DNA of 64,000 bases from Serendipita indica DSM 11827 (GCA_910890315.1 CAJVGD010000012.1:682001-746000); one strand, 5' to 3'. Shown: positions 48,415 through 60,584, counted from the first letter of the stretch. Numbers and translations are program-made. The notes: generated from the letters alone by a model not told the origin.

Positions 48415-49936
48415 ATCCGAATGCTTCCGTACAAATCGTCTCCTCGTCGTTCAGGATAACGAAAGATTCGAGGAGGAGACGTACGAGTATCATATTCCTG
48501 TAGACCGTTGTGGTGCACGGCATCAACTGGTGCCGTACGGTCACTGAGTCTCGGCATGTCGTTTTTGATTGCATAAGGTGGATGCTGGAGGTTGATTCCC
48601 TCGTAGTCTGGTTCTTCATCCCCCAACGGTGGAGCATCTCCCAGGGTGAGGATAAGTTGATTGACGTCCACCGTATTCGGCGTTACGGTGCATGGGTGAT
48701 AACAGAACGAAGCAGGTTCGTTCATACCAATCCATGCCGCATCTATGTCGATCCCATCATTTGGGTTGAAGAGGCGCTTGAACTCGTCCGTCCAAAACGG
48801 TTGCGCGTTTGGATGGAGCCAGTCTGGAAAGACGACGGTGCCTGGCCAGACGACTATGTAACAGTGGTATTGTGTAGGAAGAGGATAACAGATTCCTACT
48901 TCTGATGTGAGACTGCCCATCTGGTCCTTTGAGCCAGGCATCTCCGATCGACCCTCGCTCGTATGCGCCAGAAACTCCGGCACTGGTGCCAATTGCGGGG
49001 TCGACCATCATGACTTATAAATTGTTGGTGACATCTCGCGCTGAGGGGATTCTTTACCTAGTTGTTGGTTCTTCGAGTGCAGATCTTCGACCAATTTCTG
49101 GACCTCTGCCTTTGGATACGCGGCTGGATAGGTCGTGAAAACCAAGCGACCGTCCATATAGTCGACTGACGGATATTAGTTCAAATAGATGGACGAGTGA
49201 GAACCTACTATCAATTCACATTGTCTCCAGAGGGATCTCTGCTTCACTGTAGTTGGCAACGACTTGCCTCACTTCTTCGATATCTTTGTAGCCAAAGCGG
49301 CATTGATGCAGCCCAAAGCTCCAGTGCGGAAACTCGACAGGCAGTCCGGCTACTAGTGCATATTTCCGAGCCACGTCCACTGGTGTCGGTCCGGCAAAGA
49401 AGTATAGGTCCAGGATGCCGCCGAGAACATTGTACTCCAGGGATCCGTGGCTGCCTTCGTTCTTGATCTTGACGTCCATCTCATTCGAATTGAGCAGAAA
49501 TGCGCCATGAGCCCCCATAGGTCGCTGTTCGACATAGATCGGATGCGTGCCGTAGAGGTTTGTGCCGGTTGGAATACGGATGGCATCTCGGGCCCAAAGG
49601 GTACGCGTAACACCCTGCTCTATGGGTAATCGAAAATTCCGTATGTTCTCCTAGTCCATATATGTTCGCGTTCAGAGGCAATGTCGTCTTCAAGCGCAAA
49701 TACTGCGGCGCGAAGATCAACCGCGCAGCGGAGGTATCAGAGAGAACCGTATTCGTATCCATACGAACGATTGAGAAGCTCAATGGACTCGCTGCAAACC
49801 GAAACCTGATCTTCGGCGTGATAGCTCCGGTGGATGATGATGGTCGCGGGAAAACACTTTCAGGTACTTCGTAGCGTGTCTGCTCTGGATCCGTCGCCTG
49901 GACACGTATCCTAGAATCTAAAGTGAAGGGGGTCAT
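48415..49936 (-). pseudogene. GH31 alpha-glucosidase, truncated and catalytically altered
   Basis: N-terminal half of a glycoside hydrolase 31 gene: [63 protein letters not shown], and the nucleophile region in GIDIDAAWIGMNEPASF. In active GH31 enzymes the motif is WIDMNE; here the nucleophile Asp is Gly (GGT). The gene stops at the duplication breakpoint shortly after RYPERRGDDLYG, losing the acid/base region and the C-terminal domains. Two bases also appear missing in an A run at ~49634-49640. The 5' ATG (49936) lacks a visible signal peptide. It is not expected to make an active enzyme. Confidence 0.85.
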
Positions 49937-50113
49937 TCATAGCGAGGCGCAAGGCCTCGGTCCCCGACCTTTATACATTAGAGTAAGTGTATAAAAGTGC
50001 AAAATATTGAAATCACACAAATTTATTATCGAACGAATATTCTGTCTAAAATCTTTCTGTCTTACGACGTTTATTGCGATTTCCTAAGTGCGTGTCTGCC
50101 TTGGCCTTGCGCT

Positions 50114-51057
50114 TCTATTCTGTGCCCCGCGATGAGACTGCGCATCTAATAGAGGAGACTTGTATCAATACGCGTTGCAGTCGCGTAAGGAAATGTCCAC
50201 TCACTGTGGCTCGCATCTACGATGCTAGTTGCGTCGTCGGATAATTCCACAATCTCCACTCCTTTAGGTTGAGAATTAGTCTCGCTAAATGTCCATGAGA
50301 AGTTCAAACAGAACTCACATCCTTTGCCTTTGAGTTTACGAGCATGGGACTCTGTCAAGCCATCGCCACTGTTCACTTTACCCTCTGGCTCATGTTTGAC
50401 CTCGATGGTGCTTGGTCCCAATATTGTCGTTGGTGTTGGGGTGGAAGCGTGAGCAGCAATCTCTGTTTCGACAGTCTGGCGATCAGCCTCGGATGTCGGA
50501 TTTGTATTGCTGAGCGCATCACTGGCGATGTCTTCACCAATGTATGGCTCGCTCCCCATCGCGTTGGCTGCGGTGGGACCTGTGGAGGTGACTTCACAAT
50601 TGTCGTCTGCATTTTCGTCCTTAGCGGCATCTTGTGGGCTAAGGATGTAGACCTCCTTGGCGCGAAGGAAGGGTCACTGTAAAAGGTTAGGTAAAGATAT
50701 TTTAACATGAGGCAGCTCACTAATTTAGCGTCGGGATTTGGTTTCCGTGCACCAAAGGAGAGTACAACTCTCACGGCGGTACCCACAGTGAGAATGCTTG
50801 GGACATGCGATGGAAGGACAGGGTGCCCGTCACTATCAAAGATGGCTGGCTGGCTGGCGCAAACTCGGTGAGCCGAAGCAAAGGGAGTGCTGTCCCATTC
50901 AGGAACCATCGATGCGGGATATAGGATTCCGGTAGCACCTACATACGTTGTTGAGGACACACTGGGTGGAAATAAGGACGAAATAACCTGCTTGGGTCGG
51001 AATAGACTGTAATATGACTTGAACAGCGTTTTCGTCATCCAAAGTGCCCGGTGGCAT
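50114..51057 (-). CDS. uncharacterised protein, gene model uncertain
   Basis: ATG at 51057 starts MPPGTLDDENAVQVILQ, spliced by an intron (GTTATT..TATGTAG) to GATGILYPASMVPEWDSTPF ... FDSDGHPVLPSHVPSILTVG. Protein-like sequence continues as FLRAKEVYILSPQDAAKDENADD and a Thr/Pro-rich tail, but the join near 50685-50735 does not keep frame as printed (one T appears missing in CCTTCC). The end is taken from a likely last exon (RCAVSSRGTE, TAG at 50114). I recognise no domain. It lies between the alpha-glucosidase pseudogene and a Helitron-like remnant. Confidence 0.4.
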
Positions 51058-51105
51058 GTCTCTCAAAAACTGTCTTGGGGGGTACTAGACATAGCGGCTC
51101 CGAGT

Positions 51106-52577
51106 TTACGAAGGGAGGGTGTCAAACCCAACGACTGGTCTTGTAGTGGCTGAGATGAGAGGATCTCCTCGCTGGAATTGCCTCCCCGCTTTCGTGGAGA
51201 GGTCGCGTTGCTTCGGGTGGGGTCCATCCGGGAAACCTCCTCGACCTATATCCAGTGGCTTCTTCTTATCGAGCTTGTGACGGACAAAGACAATAGTCAA
51301 GTGACCATTGATATCAGCAGGAATACGAGGAAGTATATTTGCAGTTGAAGCTACATTCGCGGGATGAGCGCATATATTACCGATGAGGCAAAACGAGGCT
51401 GTCTCGTCGCTTTCGGCATAATGTAAACGAGCGACATCCGCCGTGACTCGATGCAGCGTGCAAACCTTCTCTTCAAGCAAAGTGATATCTTTCAGGTCGT
51501 TAGGTAGATAGCCGTGCCATAGATTATTTCTCAGCGAGAAGCGAGGGATTCGATGCGCACGAAGAAATGAGTTGCAGTCCCGACATAGTCGAATGACTAT
51601 GTTCTGAGACTGTGTATCAACTGAGATATACTCATGATATAGCATCAAGTCGTCAAGCATTGATAGGCGCATGGCGAGAGGGGGTGTAAAGTACGGTTGT
51701 AGGACGTTGTCTGCCTGCAATAGACGAAGAGGATGATCAAGTGGAAGTGAAGAAGAATCGAATGGGAGTTCAAAAAAATCAATGAGATCGCTAGAAATAA
51801 AATCTTTCCCGCAAATATCGTATGGCTTGCGAGTTGAGATCGTGGTGGCGACTACATAGTCAGAGCATCGCCCAAAAATGAAACCTTCTTCGGGGGTTTT
51901 GGGCCATGAATATACGATATCTTCCAAATTTGAGTCATTGGCGCGCTTTTGGTCCTCAAATGCTTTCGTGTTTGCCTGGGAACGCCTCGAATTACGGTGA
52001 AGAGCCCGAACTTTCATTAATTTACAAAGGTAAACTTGTGGAAAGTGGCTTTGCAAGCGCTCATAGACCATCCCGCCGCGAGCCCGCCTTCCGTGTCATC
52101 ATGCGCAACTGTTGAGTATCAAGTTGTGAGTAATGAGAAATTTTACTCCAAAAAGATCCTAATAAGGCGTTTGCATACGATATTTTGTGATTTGTCGGGC
52201 CAACAGGCGGCACCGATGCGTCAATGGACGACTGACGAAGTTCTGCAAGAGACGACTTCAGGAGTAAACAAATCGGGAATATTATTTCTTTGTAATGAAT
52301 CTAACATCTGGAACGAATTAGATACGTGGTTTCCGACGCCGTCGAGGGCATCGGAAGAAGTGGCCCGAAGGGTCTCAGCTTCGTAAGAAGTATCAATTCC
52401 GACGGAGCCCTGAAATGAGCACGGAACATGTATATTTTTATGATTTAGTGCGATTATGTGCAGTACTGTCGGTGCGACGGATGGGGCTCGCGAAGAGCCG
52501 GAGGCAGAGCTCGATGTCTCAGATTGAGAGTTGTCGAGCTCTACTCCTCTCAGTGGCGAGCATTCTTGAGCAGCCAT
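51106..52577 (-). mobile_element. probable Helitron-derived remnant (DUF6570-like segment)
   Basis: A 321-codon frame (51106-52071) has the pattern typical of the region ahead of the helicase-like domain in fungal Helitron proteins: ICGKDF, a line of leucine-rich spacing, then CRDCNSFLRAHRIPRFSLRNNLW, GYLPNDLKDITLLEEKV, and an ADVARLHYAE-like tail. The segment 52221-52577 has an ATG and a Ser-rich start (SQSETSSSASGSSRAP) and may be its 5' exon. Rep and PIF1-helicase domains are absent, so it is a non-autonomous fragment or a captured gene piece. Family assignment rests on motif memory only. Confidence 0.45.
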
Positions 52578-53240
52578 GGAGGAGCGGATTGCCAGCGGTA
52601 GAGGTAATAAAAGATTAGAGAGGAGCAGGCGGAGCGGTCGACGACGCCTGATAATCTCTTACTTAATGTTTGGGTACTTAATGATTTACGGCCAGGACGT
52701 AACAAGGTTTGAGATTTCAAAGGCCGGCCGCCTGAGTAGAGCATAGCGAGTGCACCAAGTTTGTGTCGACAAAGCCCTTCCTTTACCTTCGGTTCAGGTC
52801 GGGATGAGACAGAACAGAGCTGCCACGGACTGCTGCACTGCTAAGAGAGTGTAAGAGACGTCTTGGCCCTCTCGTGACCGCGGGGCATCAACGCGTTACA
52901 GTAAGTATCGACGGCCGAGGAGGTCTACGCCTCTCGTATGGACGGAACCAATCTCAACTAAGGCTTCAGACAATCAATATACCATAGCAACCTATGAAAT
53001 AATATCGACCATACCTTTCGTTCGCTATGCCATTCTCCTTGCCAGCAGATAGGCGCCGCATGCACAGAAACAGAACTTGTTCCCGACCAATACCAGTGGG
53101 AACGAGCTGAGAGCATCTTTTGCGCCCAAGGCTGCTTCTAGTCCCTTCAAACGACCCTTGTGTACGACCACTCGCGGATTAGGACGCCGGGCGAACAAGT
53201 AGAATCGGGATCAAAGAGGAAACTAGGAGACTACCAGGTT
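52578..53240. other. region upstream of NLR copy B
   Basis: From 52578 to ~52801 nothing is recognised. From ~52802 the sequence duplicates 42938-43374 (5' flank of NLR copy A), with small differences. Confidence 0.4.
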
Positions 53241-56200
53241 ATGTTCAAATCAAAGATTGATGACCTTGGATTTCTGGAACTATCACCGGGCATTGATCCT
53301 GTTGTCGAGTGAGTGGCATGCGGAAAGTGCATGGTCGTCGCTGAGCTTGCTATCTTAGTATTGTCGCTATTCATGGTCTAGATGGTCACAGAGAAGAGAC
53401 ATGGACAACAGACGACGGGATCCTGTGGCTGCGGGATCTCTTGCCTTCCAACTTGCCCAACGCCCGAATCCTCAGCTATGGCTACGACGCCGATACTCAG
53501 AGTAAGGAATGCGTATCCACTCAGACAATGCGTCGACATGCCGAAGGACTGGCTCAAGCCCTTTCGAGGCAACGGACGCACGCACCTCGAGTAAGTAAAC
53601 ATCCAGTGCGAAGGAGCATACTCTGAACGACACCTAGCGTCCTATCATCTTCGTTGCGCACAACTTAGGAGGCATCATCCTTAAATGGGTTTGTCATCAG
53701 TCGAGTAGAAAACTTTTATATTGACGCTCGTGTAGGCCCTCGTGATCTGTCACAACCAAAACCTGGAGTCAAAGGGCGATCTACGAGACATCTTGGTCTC
53801 CACACATGCAATCCTTTTCTTTGGGACCCCTCACTCTGGCCTCGAGGGCACAACGCTCATGACAGCGATCAGCCGCTTCGCGTCAATGTATACGAAAACG
53901 ACGAATGTTCTCCTCAAGGATCTTGAGAATCACTCGTCTGAACTCGAGACCGTCCAGAGTCTGTATGTCGCTGCGAGCGAGAAGATCAACAGTATATTCT
54001 TTGTGAAGAATACGAGACACCTGCGGAAAGAAAGAGGAGGAAATTGGTTCGTTGCGAGTTTACACTGGATGAGCTGATGCCAACTTGTCACAGAATGTTC
54101 CTCATCACGCTGCCGTCATCGCTGGTGATCGGAACGCGACGAAAATCGTCCTGCATGCTAACCATGAAGCCCTGGTCAGGTTCCATGCGGCAGATAGCGA
54201 GAACTATCGCACTGTTCTCCACTATCTCAAGGACTTTTTTGACGGTGCGGCTACCGCTGTCATGGAGAAGTGGGTTATAGAGGACAATTGTCGAAGTTCG
54301 TAGTATTTCTCTATCGCTATTGACAAGCTGATCAATCCGCAGGCGCGGCGAAGGCAGAGTCTGTCGCCCAAGAGGTCGTGCAGCCAAAGTCCTTGCCACC
54401 AGTGTCGATAAGCTACGTCGAGCGGCCAGTGCTCCAGTCTCTCATCACACAAAAGCTGCTTCCAGGCAGTGATGTGCGCCACCAACGACGATGTGTTCTA
54501 CACGGACTCGGAGGGGCTGGGAAAACTCAGCTTGCGACGATGTGGATTCGGGAGAATCATACCAGGTGCGAGGCTACGTGCACATCAGAAATTTCCTAAT
54601 GCTCTGCCAGTTTCAGTCGGGTAATTTTCGTCGATGCATCTGATGAAATCCGACTGAAAGCGGATTTGGAGCAATCGATTCGCTCATTGGGTTCCGAATA
54701 CGGCAAGATGTCATGGAAGGATGCAGTATCCCACCTCGATGGCAACGAAAAGGGATGGTTACTATATATCGACAACGCAGACTTACCCGACCTCAACCTT
54801 GACCCATATCTACCCTGTTCTCCTCACGGATCGATCATCATCACAACGAGAAATGAAGATGTCGCAGGTCACGCTCCTAATGGAGCGATTTCTGTTGGTA
54901 AACTTGAGGAAGACGAGGCAGTGGAGCTCCTTCATACAACTGCCAACATGAAACCTACATTTAGCACCCAATCTGTCGAGATTGTAAAGGAGCTAGGAAT
55001 GTTGGCGCTGGCGATCACGCAGGCGGGAGCATACATCCGCCGTACACGCCGGCTGGACTCGTACCTCTCCACATTCCGCAAGCATAGGATGCAACTGATG
55101 CGCAAGGAGCCAGGAACAGGAATACACTACAAATCATCGACATACAGCGCGTTCGACCTGTCCTTTCGCCGCCTACCGACGAAGACTCAGGAATTCATGA
55201 AGTTATGCGCTTTTCTTCACCACTCAATGATACCATCTAAACTATTCGAGCAATCAATTGCATCAGGATTCGCTACACAGATCGTTCGGGAGAGTCTCCC
55301 TCCTCCGGAGAACGATAAAGCCTTTATTTCACAATTGGCGGAGATATTCGGGTTAGAATGGGATGAGATTACATTCCAGGAAACCATAGACGCGGCATCC
55401 CGCGCGTCGTTGATCAGCGTTTCGACCGATGGCTTATCCTACACCGTCCATCCCCTTCTTCAGACTTATATCAAGGATGGGCTCAATGAGGAGGAGAACC
55501 ATACATATATGCGAATGACGTCACAATTCCTGCTCGGTGCAATGAAAAGCGGCAAGTTGCAACTTTGGCAACTACTACCGCATATCAATAGCATCCCTCG
55601 ATCTGTTCAGTCGGAGGATATCTCCCACGCATTGGCCTTCCACGACTTCTATCGGTCTTTAACAGATTGGGCGGCATGTCGAGAGCTACTGGAGCCGGCA
55701 CTTTCCAAGGTTGTGGCTACTCGAGGCCAAAGAGATGCAGATTCGCTATGGCTGACCCAAATTCTCGCTCGGACACTATGCAGGCTTGGTCAATTGGAGA
55801 TGGCGGAAAGAATGCAGCGAGAAATACTTGATTTGTTGGTCGAAACTTTCGGAAGGGGTCACCTTGACACGATCTGGGGAATGGAAAGCCTCGCAACTAC
55901 ACTGTATGAGTGTGGCCAATTGGAGGAGGCGGAGAAGATGCAACGAGAGGCACTCTCGTTGCGAGTAGGAATCCTCGGAGGACGGCACCTTGACACGCTT
56001 CAGACAATGGACAGTCTCGCAAGCACATTGTATACACGTGGACAATTGGAGGAGGCGGAGAAGATAGAGAGAGAGGTTCTGGCTCTGCGGCTCGAGATAC
56101 TGGGGCGAAAGCATCCAAGCACCATGGAGATACTTTTTAACCTCGCAGCCACATTGTTTAGGCGTGGTCAGTTGGAGGAGGCGGAGGAGATAGAGCGAGA

Positions 56201-57569
56201 GATAGTCTCTCTGTCACTTGAAATCTTTGGAAAACGGCATCCAGAGGCAATTGATTCGAAGGAAACTCTTGCACTCACGCTGGAGAGTCGGGGTCAGCTG
56301 GAGGAAGCGGAGAAGATACAGCGAGAGGTGCTCGCTCTGCGGCTCGAGGTCGTCGGCGAGCGGCATCTGGATACAGTCAAGGCAATGAATAACCTCGCAA
56401 TCACTCTGTATGAGCGTGGTCAGCTGGAGGAAGCGGAGAAGATACAGCGAGAGGTGCTCGCTCTGCGGCTCGAGGTCGTCGGCGAGCGGCATCTGGATAC
56501 AATCTGGGCAATGAGCAGTCTCGCACTTACTCTGGGTGAGCATGGTCAGCTGGAGGAAGCGGAGAAGATAGAGCGAGAGGTGCTCGCTCTGCGGCTCGAG
56601 GTCGTCGGCGAGCGGCATCTGGATACAATCTGGGCAATGAATAACCTCGCAAGCACTCTGTATGAGCGCGGCCAGCTGGAGGAAGCGGAGAAGATACAGC
56701 GAGAGGTGCTCGCTCTGCGGCTCGAAGTCGTCGGCGAGCGGCATCTGGATACAATCATGGCAATGAGCAACCTCGCACTTACTCTGGGTGAGCGTGGTCA
56801 GCTGGAGGAAGCGGAGAAGATACAGCGAGAGGTGCTCGCTCTGCGGCTCGAGGTCGTCGGCGAGCGGCATCTGGATACAATCTGGGCAATGAACAACCTC
56901 GCAATCACTCTGGGTGAGCGTGGTCAGCTGAAGGAAGCGGAGAAAATACAGCGAGAGGTGCTCGCTCTGCGGCTCGAGGTCGTCGGCGAGCGGCATCTGG
57001 ATACAATCTGGGCAATGAGCAGCCTCGCAGGCACTCTGGGTGAGCGTGGTCAGTTGGAGGAAGCGGAGAGAATACAACGAGAGGTGCTCGCTCTGCGGCT
57101 CAAGGTCGTCGGCGAGCGGCATCTGGATACAATCAAGGCAATGAGCAACCTCGCACATACTCTGGGTGAGCGTGGTCAGCTGGAGGAAGCGGAGAAGATA
57201 GAGCGCGAGGTACTCGCTCTGCGGCTCGAGATCTTCGGACGTCAACATCCAGATACACTCTCAGCTATGAGCAGCCTCGCATGTACTCTCTTTGATTGTG
57301 GTCAATTGGACGAAGCGGAGAAGATGGAGCAAGAGGTGCTCGCTCTACGACTCGATATCCTTGGAAGACGACACCCAGACTCGATTAGGGCAATGCACAA
57401 CCGTGCCTTTACCTTGTATACTCGTGGCCAGTTTGAAGACGTCATACAGCTTGTTCGACCCACCATGGATCTGCAAGATCAGATCCTTGACAAAGATCAT
57501 CCCGGCATTTCTAAGTTGGAGAAACTTTATATGGACGCTTTGTCAATGCAATCTCAGAACTGTTCATAG
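53241..57569 (+). CDS. NLR-like protein: alpha/beta-hydrolase-like, NB-ARC, 14 TPRs (copy B)
   Basis: Near-identical sister of the gene at 43375-47952 with the same seven-exon plan and same motifs: AHNLGG in place of a catalytic GHSLGG, P-loop GLGGAGKTQL, Walker B WLLYIDNAD, IITTRNED. Differences cluster after the NB-ARC (for example around residues coded at 55230-55340) and in the TPR array, which has 14 rather than 16 units. In exon 4 near 54001 a TTTT run has three T, which shifts the frame and would end translation after ~35 codons; copy A is intact there. Whether this is real decay or a base-calling error is open. It is convergent with the phosphorylase gene 150 bp downstream. Confidence 0.8.
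55770..57500 (+). repeat. TPR-coding 126-bp tandem array, copy B (14 units)
   Basis: Same unit as copy A. First four and last two units match copy A unit for unit, while the central units differ in number and in the combination of residues at the variable codons, so the arrays have been reshuffled since duplication. Confidence 0.9.
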
Positions 57570-57720
57570 GATAATCGTCTTGTATTTATCATCGCATGGC
57601 AGCGTATAGCTCACATCAGCCATAATGATTGCGACGTTCGAGCAAAGACCGTGCCGCCCGGCCTTACATCACCGTGATCAATAGACGGGTCCGGTAAACC
57701 GACTCGTAGTGAGCGCGTAT

Positions 57721-58817
57721 TTATATTGTTGGAACAACAATTTCGATGAGTTCACGCATCAGCTCTGCCTTGCGTCGCCCAACCTCGAGGACCTCTTCGT
57801 GGCTGACGATGGCATCCTGGACGGCTTCGAGCGGTTTACCAGCGAGCTAGTATATCATCAGCGGATACAGGTCGCAAAATACAAGGGTACGTACCTCTGC
57901 CTCAACTTCTTCGCGGATACTACGATAGCCGGCAGGGATAACGACAAAGTTGGTGACGAGACTAAGCACGCACACCTCCATGTCTTCCTCCCGCGCGACG
58001 ATGACCTCTGGGATAGTGCTCATACCGACTACGTCAGCTCCAGCAGCCCTCAAGAATCGACCCTCGGCGGGTGTCTCATACGTTGGCCCCGAAACGTAGG
58101 CATATGTGCCCTCTTGAATCGCTTGCTCGTCAATCTTGCCGTTTGCATTGGCTGATGACATGTTGAGTTTTGATTGCAACTTGTAGAACCCGTGAAAGAC
58201 GAGTTTTCGTAGTCGTCGCGAGTAGGCGTTGGACATTGGGAGGAAACGCGGGTAGGGCGGATAGTTTGGTCCGAGGAGAGGGTTCATCCCGGTTAGTGAT
58301 GGGAGGGAGAGATGATCTTGGATGATGACTATGGTGCCGACGGGGATTGCTGGATTGAGAGATCCAGTGGCGTTTGTGACTGGAGATTGTCAGTCAAGAT
58401 CAACGGGAGATAAGAGACGTACTGAGAAGCGATTGAACACCGAGTCGTTTCATGACGCGAATTGGATAGGTAGCTTTGGCCATGGGATATCCTTCGTATG
58501 GATGGAATCTGCCGAGCATCGCGACGACGGGAATACCTTGGCCCTCCCCGAGCCTTCCGAATGCGAATGCACTCTTGTGACCTGCGACGGTACTCTGAAT
58601 CGGTGGTCAGGAATGTATATGAAAGCACCAGAGGACGCACCTTGACGAAACCTGGTAGACTATCGTAGGCCACCTCGACCTTGTCTCTAAAGTGACTAGC
58701 GAGCGTCGATAAGCCAGAACCGCAGACGATACCGATCTTTGGAGCCGCTAGATCTGCTGGGACTTGGGCACGGATGGCGGCAATCGTGGCCTCGAATGGA
58801 TGTGGTTCCGTTTCCAT
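57721..58817 (-). CDS. purine nucleoside phosphorylase
   Basis: Cytosolic enzyme releasing purine bases from inosine/guanosine with phosphate (EC 2.4.2.1, trimeric class). ATG at 58817; four exons give ~315 residues. Motifs in order: GIVCGSGLSTLA (phosphate binding), SLPGFVK, HPYEGYPMAK, VTNATGSLNP, IQDHLSLPSLTGMNPL, YVSGPTYETPAE, GADVVGMSTIPEV, and a C-terminal helix ending ELIEIVVPTI. The last intron (GTACGTAC..ATACTAG) joins EVEAE to LAGKPLEAV. Its 3' end lies inside duplication unit B, tail to tail with NLR copy B. Confidence 0.93.
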
Positions 58818-59196
58818 CGTTGAGAAGAGATTGAATGAGAATGAACGAGATTCTTATATCCAAGACGAGGTCGCTGTGGAATCTTCCTTTTGGAACGAGA
58901 CAATGTGGTCGCCTCGGCAGCGCAGTCAGCTCCAAGCGTGGACTGGACGATGAGACGAGTGTGCATGGTGCAGCCAGTTGCCGAGTCCATCAGAGTTTTA
59001 CATAAGAATATACACGCTTTCTCACTTCACCAGACAAGATGGCAGCATCGGCAGTCGATGCCCCTGACAATTTTGACGGACCCATGCCTTCTTTGGCCCG
59101 ACCTCGACCACAACGCAAAGGCATTGTCTTTGAATCACCTCAACGTTGAACTATCGTCACAAATGATCAACATAAATCTCCAAATATACCCTTCAC
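58818..59196. other. intergenic region between phosphorylase and F-box pseudogene
   Basis: A 379-bp divergent promoter region. Open frames here have no recognisable protein character. Confidence 0.35.
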
Positions 59197-60584
59197 ATGG
59201 CTAATCAAACGCAGGCATTCCCTTGCTCTGGCCTCTTGCACGACAAATTCGGCGACAAGCAGCACGATGCCATCAAGAAGCAACGAGATCTTGTAGGGAC
59301 CCTCGAATCATGGCTGACATCTGCCTGTGCGTGCCTCCAGGAGATGGAACGAAAGCACATCATCCACTGCTCCAGTATCTCGCCTCTTCCATTCACCATG
59401 TTACCCTCAGAGCTTCTTTTGGAGATATTCGCTCATTATCTCTGCACGTCTGGTCATCAGGCAATTGCCAACTTGTTACTTGTTTGCAAACGCTGGGCCC
59501 AACTCGTGATGAACAGTCCCCAAATCTAGGCACGTATCGAGGTCGAACTTCACATCGGAAGGGACGAAGATTACCTGGATCCACTTCGCGCTTACGTGGC
59601 GGCTTGCATGAAGTGGAGCAGAGGCCTCCCCCTCCCCGTCGCCCTCGAGTTTGAGACGGTAGATAAAGCGGTGAACAGGATTCACCAATTGGTGAACAAG
59701 TCCACCACGCATTTCGAGAAGCAGGATCTACACGTACGGGACATGTTCTATTTGCGGAAGCTCATGAATATTTCATGTCGAGCCACTAAATCCAAATCAT
59801 CCTCCGTCCCCCTTTCAGATATGATGGGCCCTCATGGACTCGGCATTGCTCGGTGGAGGGACTTCACAGTGATCCTACCTGATCATCCACTTGACGACGT
59901 CGTACACGACCAATTTCGATTCCCCGCACCAAACATTACAAACCTTTCAGTTCAGAGTATACATGGATACAGCGAACTCCCATCGTCTTTCCCTGCAGGT
60001 GTATCACTCGAAGTAAAAGACTGCGACGGCCTTTCCTGTCTTCAAGTCAACCTGAACCTACTCAACGCCTCTTGCTATTCTACGAGCAAGCCCTCCACAC
60101 CCTGGGTATTCTTTCCGCATGTCGAGCTCTCCAAATTTTGGAGATAGATACAAATCGCGGTGATAGCCATGATGATTCCGAGTCGATGGGCTCTTCGCAA
60201 GAGATTTTCCTCCCTAACCTTCGTAACTTGACATTAGGTGGCGCTTTTGATCCTTTCAGCACGCACACGATCAAATTTCCCGCGTTGGAGAAGGTGACCT
60301 CGTATCTGGTCGATGGATGGGATGTTTGATCAGGTGCACGTCCTCGTGTATTCTATCAATGATGCTGCAACTATGCGTCACGTCGACTCATTTTCGAGAA
60401 ACTGCTACACAAAGGGAATGGGACCGAAACAATCATAATTTCTAGATGCGCTCCAGATGATCCCGTTCTTTTCGCTGCGATCCGGTCTGCAAAGATGACA
60501 AATGGATTTTGCCCTTCGCTACGCCAGTTGACGGTCATTGCTTACGATGGGACTGCAACCCCGGTAGATTTTTTGAACATATAG
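59197..60584 (+). pseudogene. F-box protein pseudogene
   Basis: Paralogue of the minus-strand F-box gene at 35919-37291. ATG at 59197, F-box LPSELLLEIFAHYL ... LLLVCKRWAQLVMNSPQ. The Trp of the LWARIE motif is a TAG stop (59527-59529). A single-base loss near 60074 shifts the frame, and two further in-frame stops follow GWDV and VFYQ (~60329 and ~60360). Beyond them homology resumes to the same end (LRQLTVIAYDGTATPVDFLN, TAG at 60584). The nonsense changes cannot be explained by missing bases, so this copy is a true pseudogene. Confidence 0.88.

Larger units (their letters stand above)
52802..58032. repeat. segmental duplication, unit B
   Basis: Second copy of the 42938-48414 unit in the same orientation. 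Here the phosphorylase gene continues intact past the point where unit A breaks, so B (or its source) is the more ancestral arrangement at the right end. It is ~250 bp shorter than A, the difference being two TPR units (one of them a codon short). Confidence 0.9.

Noticed and set aside
53241-57569. Calling NLR copy B a pseudogene
   Set aside because: Its only break is loss of one T in a T run, the same kind of defect seen in many otherwise well conserved genes of this window, so it is kept as a coding gene with a caution.
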